NCBI GenBank assembly: GCA_963723495.1
Contig: CAVRQR010000012.1
Coordinates: 1-64,000 of the forward strand
Length of the DNA stretch: 64,000 nucleotides
From: Gp6-AA40 sp963723495
Lineage (GTDB): Bacteria; Acidobacteriota; Vicinamibacteria; Vicinamibacterales; UBA2999
Reading direction: 5' to 3'
A program made the translations under genes and the position numbers. Below the pieces are notes generated by a model, which ran no database searches, was not told the DNA's origin, and was given only the letters and a program-made list of their open reading frames with translations. Of this stretch, positions 56,536 through 64,000 are shown piece after piece (positions within the stretch are counted from its first letter, which is position 1; each line of letters starts with the position of its first letter).

Positions 56536-59525
56536 TCAGAACGACGTGCCGGCCGTCACATAGAATCGCGCCTCACCGCTGCTGACCGATCCGAGACTCT
56601 TCAGCGGCACGCCGACGCCGGTGCGGATGCGAATCGATATGAACGAGAACAGGTCGATGTCGCTCACCACCTCGCCGCCGGTGGACAGAAGTTGCGGCGC
56701 TCCCAGGCGATCGACGCGACTTGCCGCCCCCACGCTGTCGATGAACCACGATCCCGACAAGCCTCGCAGGTAGAGAGGCAACGCCCCAAGGCCGCGACTG
56801 ACGCGAGCGATCGGCAGGCGCATTTCTGTGCGCGCACTCCAGAGTGCACTCGCAGCGATGAATCCGGGCGGGTAGCCGCGGACCTCGAAGTTGGTGCCGC
56901 TACCCTCGAGGACGGACGTCGTTCCCACGCCTCCAGCGGTAAGGCGACCGGCCGCCGGCCCCCGTTGTTCGGCGATGCGCGCCGTTAGCGCCAGCACGGG
57001 TCGTCCGGACGTCGTCCACGACGGAAACGATCGATATACGGATGACGCCACTTCCCAGCCCAGAGCGCCAGCGATCATCTGCAGTCGCCCGGAGATAGTC
57101 GACAGACGCGGACATGCGCACGCCGTCCTGAGCCGAGATAGAGCGAAGACCTGCCTGCGCGTTGCCGAAACTCATGCCCAGGGCTCCGCCGATCAGTGTC
57201 GGGTCCTGCTCGATTGGGTCGGCGGCTGCGCGTGCGGCCGCATCGCCGTCGTTTTCGCGATGCCGGTCTTCGACCTCGAGGTTCGCACTGAAGAGCGTCA
57301 ATCGTCGCAACGTCTCCCAAGGGAAGACCACGCCGACGGCCGCGGAGCGCTTGCGCTCGAGTCGCAATAGCTCGCCAGCTTCTGATTCGACGCGTTGCTC
57401 GAGCCGCCATGTTGACGCAACCTGACCGAACAGATGCGCACGAGGGAACCGGCGATAGACGTAGCTCGCCGATCCGATCACTCGGCTATCAGGTCCGTAC
57501 GCCGCACGTCCCTGCCATGCGTGCCGGCCGATGACATCAACCCCGCCCGTCGCGACACCCGCGAATGCACCGAGCTCCTCCACGCTCTCGAACACCGGCG
57601 ACCAGCCGGTCGGCAGCAAGTCGCGCGCGGGCGAATACGCTCTTGGCGCCGTCGGATCGATCAGAGCAGGTGATGTTTCAGGACTTGCCGGCCCGTTGCG
57701 CGAATTGGGCGGCGGGCGCGGGCGCGGTGACCCAGGCGGCGCGGTCGATCTCGAGCCGTTCGAGATGGCGTCCGTCCGCGTGCGTCACGGTCGCTACGAT
57801 CGCCGTCCGGTCCGGGACACTGCCGGGCTGGCGTGCATCACTCGACGCTTGCGGCATCGGAACGACCGCCACCTCGTGGAGCCCGGTCGGGACTCGCGCC
57901 ATCAGGTAGAGACGCGGGTCGGCGTCACCTTCGAGCTCGACACCATACAGCTCACGCAGGCCGGTGCGATCGGAGGTAAAGAACAATCGATGCAGTCCTG
58001 CGGGAGCGTTCGGGTCCCATTCCGGGACCCCTTCGATGCCACGATCGTCGGTCAGCGTTTGAAGTAACCGTCCATCCGGTGCGAGGAGTACCAGATCGAA
58101 CGAGGTGCCACGCGTGAAGCGCACGGCGGCAAGTCGAGTGCCGTCTGGCGACCAGCGCGCGGTCCCCCAGGCAGTCTGGGTCGAGAACTCGGTCAGGGGC
58201 GAGATCGTCCCGGACTGAAGATCGACCGTCACCAACCTGCTGCGATCCTTGTCGTACTGCACGGCGACGATCGTGCGGCCCGATGGGTGCACGTCTGGTG
58301 ACGTGAGACGCGCGGATCGCGTGAGTCGCGTGGTAGCGCCAGACGCGACCTCGACGCGGAACAGATCGGCATACCAGCGCGCGTTGTCTACGAGCGTGAG
58401 CTGCGACAGAACGATCGAGCGGCCATCGGGCATCCACGCGAACGCATGCGCGCTGTCGACGCGGATCACCCGCCGCGACTGGCACGTCTGAAGGTCGGCG
58501 ACGTACAGACCCAGCGGCTGGCGGCCTTCGTCCGTGGAGAGAAACGCAATCGCCGATCCGTCAGGCGATACGCGTGGAAACGATGTCTGATGCGCCACGT
58601 CGCACACGCGCATCGACTCAGCCAGTCCAGGAGCACTGGTGCGAAGTCGGTCGCGCAGGCGCAGAGCCTCAGCGCGTTCAGAGTCGATCCAGTCGTTCCA
58701 CTCCTGCGTGAGGCTCCTGCCGCCGAAGGCCTCTCCGACCCCAGCCCCGCGCGACAGGATCGATCGAAAACTGCCCGCGCGTCGCGCCATCCACACCGGC
58801 GTGGTATCGACACCGTAGCGATTGGCAAGGTGCTCGAGGAAGAGACCGCCGAACACGTAGTGGCGGTCGAGCGGCCAGGAGCCCGGATCCGATTCCGCTT
58901 CGTCGATATGAGGACCCTTCGTCTCGAGGAGCCACGCGCGCAACATCTCGGAAAACCGTGCGCCGCGAACGCGGCCGCTGTCGGTGAGGCGCGATTCGTA
59001 GAATGTCGCCAGCCCTTCGATCAGGAAACTGCCGTCGAAGAGATGCGGGAACGTCAGCTCGCTGCGGCCGAACACTCCGCGCAGCACGCGCCATCCGCGA
59101 CGCGCCTCATCGAGATGGAACACGTGTGCGAGCTCGTGGGTGATGAGCAATTCGACCGGGTCGTCAGCGAAGAAGAGATCGCCTTCGACCGGCGTGTGCG
59201 CGAACGCGATGATTCTGTTCGTGGGAGTCGACGTCGCCGCGCCGTTGAAGATGTCTCCCTGGTCCACGATGACCAGGCGGATCTTGTCTCGTGGAGTGAC
59301 GCCATAGGCACGCATCAGAAGTGCGTGCGCTGTTTCGGCCCGTGCGGCGGCACGCCGTGCGTAGTCCTCCAGCGCCATCTCGTAGGTCACGATGAAGTGT
59401 GACGTCTCGAACGTCCGGTAGCGCGCGAACGGAACACCGAACTGCGCGCGCGCCACGGTCACGATCAGAAATGGGATCACACACGCAAACAGCAGTGTTC
59501 GGGCTGCGTCAGGTCGCACGTTCAT
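56536..59525 (-). CDS. Exported PD40/TolB-like protein with HELAH peptidase-like N-domain and C-terminal beta-barrel, two frame breaks
   Basis: About 995 residues from the ATG at 59525 (signal TLLFACVIPFLIVTVARAQ). Residues 30-270 form a peptidase-MA-like domain: YRTFETSHFIVTYEMALEDY, DDPVELLITHELAHVFHLDE (HExxH) and GSFLIEGLATFYESRLT (third ligand Glu). Residues about 290-600 are PD40 beta-propeller blades (SFPRVSPDGSAIAFLSTDEG, AWGTARWSPDGTRLAAVRFT). After a break near 57680 comes a BamA/D15-like barrel half (GSASYVYRRFPRAHLFGQVA), a second break near 57080, and GTNFEVRGYPPGFIAASALW then ARFYVTAGTSF with terminal Phe. Likely outer-membrane-anchored surface protein. Confidence 0.75.
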
Positions 59526-59700
59526 ATAAGTGTCAGACGAATTCTCGGCAGATGTGGCCGCCTGCCTCACTGTGCAGCTCCCGGTATTCGTCTGCCTGAA
59601 TTGTGAGTGACAACGATCACTCGATCGTCATGCGAAGCGTCACAGATCAGGCGCTCAAGGGCCCTCTACGCTGACATCGGCCACAACAAGGAGGTGTGCG

Positions 59701-60104
59701 ATGGTAGTTTGGAACCATGCCGGACGGGGACGCTGGTTCGCAATGGTGGTGCTCGTGCTTGCCATCGTCGCGGCCGGATCAGGGACACACGAGCGTGCGG
59801 CGGCGGCGACGGGAGACCATTTGACGTTCAGCCAGCCGACGGCTCTTCCCGGTGCGATTCTTCCCGCCGGGGAGTGCACGTCTTTGAACGCGCGAGCGTG
59901 GACAACTCGGCCAACGTCGTGCGAGTCAGAGACGCAAAACGCTCCGCTGTGCATTTCTTGGGCTATACGCAAGAAGTGCGGCGGCCCAACCGAGACACCA
60001 GCAAGCGCTTCGTCGAGCTCGGCGAAGCGTCACCGGGACAGCCAGTTCCAATCAAGGTCTGGTATCCGGGCGGGGCGGACCGGGGATACGCATTCGACTG
60101 GTAA
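59701..60104 (+). CDS. Exported protein of unknown function, Acidobacteria-type, one frame break
   Basis: ATG 59701 after AAGGAGGTG, a strong site. Signal segment FAMVVLVLAIVAAGSGTHER; then HLTFSQPTALPGAILPAG, a break near 59875, and VHVFERASVDNSANVVRVRD, AVHFLGYTQEVRRPNRDTS, FVELGEASPGQPVPIKVWYP and GGADRGYAFDW with the stop. About 134 residues. The plan (F-x-x-P-x-A-L-P-G-x-x-L-P-A-G, then F-G-E-A, then W-Y-P-x-G) recurs in Acidobacteria exported proteins without known function. Confidence 0.65.
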
Positions 60105-60174
60105 GAACCGCGTCGAGCGCGGAGCCATCGGGGCTCCGCGCTCGGCTAGAAGCTGTTTTATTATAGTTCCGCAG

Positions 60175-60687
60175 GCCGGGCTGCGCGGGAGCCGCCAATT
60201 GAAGGGCCGCCACGCCGCGCTGGTGTTGGTCGCCGTCGAGAAACGTGGCGCCACATCTGGCCGCGTGCGCATGGCCGTGATTCCCGACTTCAAGGCGACG
60301 ACGCTGACGGCCTTCATCAAGCAGCACGTGGCGCCGGGCTCGACGATCTATACGGACGGCCTGAAGCAGTTCACCGGTCTGCCGCTCGCCGGCTTCAAAC
60401 ATGTGGCGCGTTCGCAACCGCTGCGCGGCGAACTCCGCAAGGGAGCCCCATCGGTCGTGCCGCTGGCGGACCGCGCGATCGGCAATCTGCAGCAATGGCT
60501 CGTCGGGACCCATCATGGCGTCAGTCGAGCTCAGCTCCAGGTGTACCTCGACGAGTTCGCGTTTCGCCATAACCGCCGGCGGAAACCGACCGCAGCCTTT
60601 CAGACGCTGCTCGGTCTCGGCGCCGGGCGCGCGCCGACTCCCTATCGCCGAATTCGGGGCGCTGAGGACGTGGCAGCCAATGGCTGA
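60175..60687 (+). mobile_element. IS1595-like (ISXO2-type) transposase remnant
   Basis: Only the DDE part remains: LKGRHAALVLVAVEKRGATS, GRVRMAVIPDFKATTLTAFI, STIYTDGLKQFTGLPLAGFK (catalytic Asp in YTDG), HHGVSRAQLQVYLDEFAFRH (catalytic Glu in LDEF) and NRRRKPTAAFQTLLGLG. The zinc-finger N-terminus and first Asp are missing. The transposase stop at 60687 is followed by ATATTGGGGTCAGCTGAAAC, possibly the right inverted repeat; no matching left end was found. 5'-truncated and inactive. Confidence 0.75.
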
Positions 60688-60735
60688 TCGCAACATATTG
60701 GGGTCAGCTGAAACAACCGGATAAGCAAGAGCAAG

Positions 60736-61485
60736 CTAACCCAATCCAAGCGGACCAACGGTGTACGCGAGATTGGCGGCTATCTCGAGTTGTCCGCCGA
60801 GCAGCCGCTGCAGCCCACCGATCTCGAGCCGGATGGTGTGGTCGTCCCAGGTCACGTACTTCCGGCGCTTCAACGCGCTCAGCGCCCGACTGACCGTTTC
60901 GCGGGAGCACCCGGTCATCTCGGCAAGCTCCTGGTGCGCCAGCTTCGGAATGACGACCGTGGCACCGTCGTACCGTCCTTCCTGTCGGGCAATTCGTCCC
61001 AGGCACCACGCCACGCGCGAGACCGCCGGAAACGTCGACACACCGCGCACATGATCGCTGGCGTCGCGCAGCATCGATGCCACGCGCGCGACCATGCGCT
61101 GTTCGAACCCGGTGTTCCGACGGAGCTGCTCGAAGAGGGGCGCCGCAATGCGGATGAAGTGGCAGCTCTCCATCGCCACCAGCGACGCCGAGCGTGTCGA
61201 GCGATCGAGCAGCGCGACCTCGCCCACGAGACTGACCGACTTGATGATACGGAGCAGGATTTCGGAGCCGTTGTCGCCACTCAGCACGACTTTAGCTCTT
61301 CCTGTTGTCAGCACGAGGCAGCAGTCGGCTGTCGATCCCTCCTCGAACACACGAGCACCCTTCTTGACGGTGACGGAGCGAGCTCCAGCCGCGAGTGTTT
61401 CGAGCTCAGACGCCGACAGTTCCGAGAACGGGGGCAGCGCCTGCAGGAAACCCTTGATGACATCCTTGCTCATCGCAACAGCCAT
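60736..61485 (-). CDS. Crp/Fnr-family transcriptional regulator
   Basis: 249 residues. Cyclic-nucleotide-binding fold: LQALPPFSELSASELETLAA, VKKGARVFEEGSTADCCLVL, GRAKVVLSGDNGSEILLRII, VGEVALLDRSTRSASLVAME; dimer helix RNTGFEQRMVARVASMLRDA; winged HTH LAHQELAEMTGCSRETVSRA, LSALKRRKYVTWDDHTIRLE. The cyclic-AMP contact motif RxS is RSAS-like (TRSASLV), so a nucleotide ligand is possible. No Fnr-type cysteine cluster. Targets are unknown; it could act on neighbouring genes. Confidence 0.92.
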   Translation of the reverse strand: MAVAMSKDVIKGFLQALPPFSELSASELETLAAGARSVTVKKGARVFEEGSTADCCLVLTTGRAKVVLSGDNGSEILLRIIKSVSLVGEVALLDRSTRSASLVAMESCHFIRIAAPLFEQLRRNTGFEQRMVARVASMLRDASDHVRGVSTFPAVSRVAWCLGRIARQEGRYDGATVVIPKLAHQELAEMTGCSRETVSRALSALKRRKYVTWDDHTIRLEIGGLQRLLGGQLEIAANLAYTVGPLGLG

Positions 61486-61520
61486 AAACGTTCCTCCGGC
61501 GACTTGCCGACGGCCTCATT

Positions 61521-61988
61521 CTACGAGTCTGGCGAGGCAGCGTCGGTCGATACGACACGCCACATGGCGACCGCCGTCGATGGACAGGCCGACCGGAATT
61601 CGACCGACTCCCGGACGGTCTCCGGGACATCATGCCGCTCGATTCGCCTGAATCCGAGCTTCGGGAAGAAACGTTCCGCCGTCGTCGTCAGCAGATACAC
61701 CGCCGGTACTTTGAGGGTTCCTGCCAGCTCCAGCGCTGATTGCGTGAGTCGATGTCCTAGACCGGTGCCGCGGAATGCAGCGTCAACGGCTACCGATCGC
61801 AGCAGGGCACCATCAGAATACACCTCGAGCGCGGCGCTCCCGACGACGCGATCCTGGGCGCGGGCCACCAACGCCGTGTCGAGATGCCGCAGCAGGTCGT
61901 CGGTCGGGAGAGAGCAGCCGGTCAGCAGCTGAACGATCGCCGGGCCGTCAGCCGGCGCCGCACGATCGATGTAGACGGTGTTCGACAT
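61521..61988 (-). CDS. arsN2: GNAT acetyltransferase, ArsN2-like
   Basis: 155 residues from the ATG at 61988. GNAT fold with acetyl-CoA loop GLGHRLTQSALELAG (motif A VAVDAAFRGTGLGHR). The C-terminal YLLTTTAERFFPKLGFRRIE and EFRSACPSTAVAMWR match the ArsN2 subfamily (T-T-T-A-x-x-F-F-x-x-x-G-F/Y, then S-x-C-P-x-S-A). ArsN2-type enzymes are found in arsenic operons and may acetylate organoarsenicals, but no ars gene is in this window, so the substrate is uncertain. Confidence 0.7.
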   Translation of the reverse strand: MSNTVYIDRAAPADGPAIVQLLTGCSLPTDDLLRHLDTALVARAQDRVVGSAALEVYSDGALLRSVAVDAAFRGTGLGHRLTQSALELAGTLKVPAVYLLTTTAERFFPKLGFRRIERHDVPETVRESVEFRSACPSTAVAMWRVVSTDAASPDS

Positions 61989-62115
61989 CCTGTTGACGAT
62001 AACCCACCCGCGGCCAGGATGGTGCATGCGGACAACGTCAGCGACCGGGCGCACCGAACGTCTCGTAGAATGAACCTGTCGCGTGGCCCGGAGATATCCT
62101 GGAGGACGGTCGCAC

Positions 62116-63860
62116 ATGCCTGTGACTCGCTGCGCCACCACGCTCGTCGCCGTCATTCTTGTCGTCTGCGTCACCACCGCCTGGCAGGCGGATCCGGTCG
62201 TCGACTGGATTCGCGGCAGCGCCATTCCTCTCAGCACGCCTGAGGCCGGCCGCGGCTTCAGCGATCTGCAGCCGCTGAAAGCGGTCATCGGCGACGCGCG
62301 AATCGTCGCGCTTGGTGAAGCGACGCACGGCTCGCGCGAGTTCTTTCAGCTCAAGCACCGGTTGCTCGAGTTCCTTGCGACCGAAATGGGCTTCACCGTG
62401 TTCTCGATCGAAGCGAACCTGCCCGAGGCGTACCGCCTGAACGACTACGTGCTCGAGGGGACCGGTGATCCCGCACAGCTGCTGCGCGGCATGTATTTCT
62501 GGACGTGGGACACCGAGGAAGTCCTCGCCATGATTCGCTGGATGCGCGAGTTCAACCAGTCGGGGAAAGGGCGCGTGCAGTTCACCGGCTTCGACATGCA
62601 GACGCCCACTGTCGCCGCGGGCATCGTGCGCGACTTCGTCTGCGGTACGACGACACGTACGGCGCGACCGTCGCCGAGGCGATGACGCTCGCCACGACAG
62701 CGTCGGGGCCGGGCTCATCACGGCGTTCGGCGTCGCCACCGGAACATTCCCCGTCGCGCGTGCTGCTGGCAAGACGAGTCCGTTACAGCGGCTACATCAG
62801 GACCGAGGGAGTGACGCGCGGCTTCGCCGGTCTCTGGTGGCGCGTCGACGGACAAGCAGGTGTGATGGCGTTCGACAACATGCAGGACCGCGGCCCCAGG
62901 GGATCGACTGCGTGGACGCGATACACCATCGAACTGCCAGTCAGCTCTGAAGCCAGGAACATCAACTTCGGGCTGCTGCTGCCTGGCGACGGCACGGCGT
63001 GGTTCGACGACCTGACGATCGAGCTCGACGGAGAGGCGTTCACTGATCAGTCCACGTTCGATCTCGGCTTCGAGTCGCCGACGGCACGTGGCTTCTACAC
63101 AGGGGGCAGCGGTTATCGTGTCGGCATCGACTCCGCGGTGGCGAGGACAGGAGCGCAGAGTCTCCGCATGCAATATGTAGCCGCTCCGCCGGCGACACCC
63201 GAGACCCCCAGAACCAGTCCGTCGGTAGCGTCGGCGAAATGGAAGGACGTCGTGGCTCACCTCGAGTCCGCCCGCCCGGGTTACCGCGCGGGCGGCGCAA
63301 CCGAGCGCGACATCGAGTGGGCCGTTCAGAACGCACGCGTGGTGCTGCAGGCGATGCAGATGCGCGCGGCCGAAGTCACCCGCGATCGAAGCATGGCGGA
63401 GAACGTCCGGTGGATCCTCGACCGCAATCCAAAGGAGAAGATCGTGCTCTGGGCCCACAACGGTCACGTCGCGACCGGTGGTTTCTGGTACGAGACGATG
63501 GGCAGCGCGCTGCGACAGATCTACGGGCAACAGATGCTGGTGATGGGATTCGCGTTCAACCAGGGATCGTTCCAGGCCATTCCCCAGGGTGGCGGCGCGC
63601 TTCGCAACTTCACCGTACCACCCGCACCACCGGGCTCACTGGATGCGACGCTCGCCGCTTCCGGGATTCCTCTCTTCGCCCTCGATCTTCGCAAGGCACC
63701 CGAGTGGTTCCGCGAGGCACATGGCTCACGGCAGATCGGTGCCATCTACCCGGAGGGTGCACCGTTCGCGTTTCTCGGCGACATCGTGCCGACCGAGGCT
63801 TACGATGCCGTCCTGTTCGTGGAAGCAACCACAGTCGCGCGCAAGAATCCCGGTCGATAA
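62116..63860 (+). CDS. Exported erythromycin esterase-family protein with inserted beta-sandwich domain, frame breaks
   Basis: About 580 residues. ATG 62116 after GGAGGAC; the signal peptide is TTLVAVILVVCVTTAWQ. The esterase N-half contains DARIVALGEATHGSREFFQ (His and Glu of the active site), FTVFSIEANLPEAYRLNDYV, RGMYFWTWDTEEVLAMIRWM and QFTGFDMQ. Breaks near 62645 and 62710-62770 follow. Residues about 215-350 form a carbohydrate-binding-like sandwich (SGYIRTEGVTRGFAGLWWRV, NFGLLLPGDGTAWFDDLTIE). The esterase C-half resumes with ERDIEWAVQNARVVLQAMQM, RSMAENVRWILD and KIVLWAHNGHVATGGFWYET. Family members hydrolyse macrolide lactones or succinoglycan-type substrates. Confidence 0.8.
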
Positions 63861-63924
63861 GCCTCATCCGCGCGAACGCTGACAGATGAGTTCCGATTTC
63901 ATTTGATCACCCCCGCGCCTCCGC

Positions 63925-64000
63925 TTAGGGTGTCAGGCAGTGGATCGTGAACGCCCGACGAACGTTGCCATTCCTCCCCCATCCGGGGTTGCCCTCGATC
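63925..64000 (-). CDS. C-terminal end of a gene running off the window
   Basis: In frame up to the stop at 63925 the minus strand reads IEGNPGWGRNGNVRRAFTIH then CLTP. Only 24 residues are visible; no family can be named. It converges on the esterase gene. Confidence 0.35.
   Translation of the reverse strand, partial: IEGNPGWGRNGNVRRAFTIHCLTP

Overview
The window is GC-rich bacterial chromosome and looks like an Acidobacteriota genome of the Vicinamibacteria type. I infer this from gene content: two Oar-like TonB-dependent receptors with an N-terminal carboxypeptidase-regulatory domain, two DUF1592/DUF1552 (planctomycete-type cytochrome) loci, DUF6152 proteins, several exported proteins opening with a TADG-x-PD-x-x-G-x-W signature, exported amidohydrolases, a secreted M2 dipeptidase and a PD40/HELAH/beta-barrel protein. 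No rRNA, tRNA, CRISPR array, prophage or complete IS was seen. Around forty single-base frame breaks interrupt otherwise well conserved genes, most densely in 1-3 kb and 7-15 kb. This looks like indel error from a long-read or metagenome assembly rather than mass gene decay, so broken genes are given as whole loci with the break positions named.

Layout. 1-6064 (minus): an Oar-like receptor followed by an RND efflux permease that runs off the left edge. 6424-7435 (minus): a coupled pair of exported proteins, one with an FMN-binding domain; then a broken FmdB-type zinc ribbon on plus. 8024-14543 (minus): DUF1592 cytochrome, DUF1552 protein, periplasmic ankyrin protein and two small cytochromes c. 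15305-19808 (plus): a complete five-gene branched-chain amino acid type ABC transporter, bracketed by two related palindromic repeat elements. 20005-22712 (minus): two TADG proteins, a DUF6152 protein and a third small cytochrome c. 23074-28607 (plus): a zincin-like exported protein, another TADG protein, a divergent FolD, an L,D-transpeptidase-like protein, an amidohydrolase and an alpha/beta hydrolase. 28610-29483 (minus): a lone contractile-tail tube protein with a small partner. 29535-37626 (plus): a DUF6152-TADG fusion, an ATP-dependent DNA ligase, then a second ankyrin/DUF1592/DUF1552 cluster. 37833-40590 (plus): zinc ribbon, lipoprotein, exported LON-domain protein, amidohydrolase. 40600-48927 (minus): NMP kinase, two 50-residue membrane proteins, lipoprotein, VOC protein, M2 peptidase overlapping an MscS channel, BON protein and a decayed gene. 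49042-64000: second Oar-like receptor, Tat-exported amidohydrolase, catalase-like/SYLF pair, response regulator with a Cys-rich tail, PD40/barrel protein, IS1595 remnant, Crp/Fnr regulator, ArsN2-like acetyltransferase and an erythromycin esterase with an inserted domain.

How it fits together. Most products carry export signals, so the region serves the cell surface and periplasm: uptake (receptors, ABC transporter, efflux pump), extracytoplasmic redox proteins, and secreted hydrolases or peptidases. The two DUF1592-DUF1552-ankyrin clusters and the DUF6152/TADG family, separate in one locus and fused in another, are the best candidates for undescribed periplasmic systems. Intergenic gaps repeatedly hold seven-base-periodic tracts of differing sequence, several folding into hairpins.
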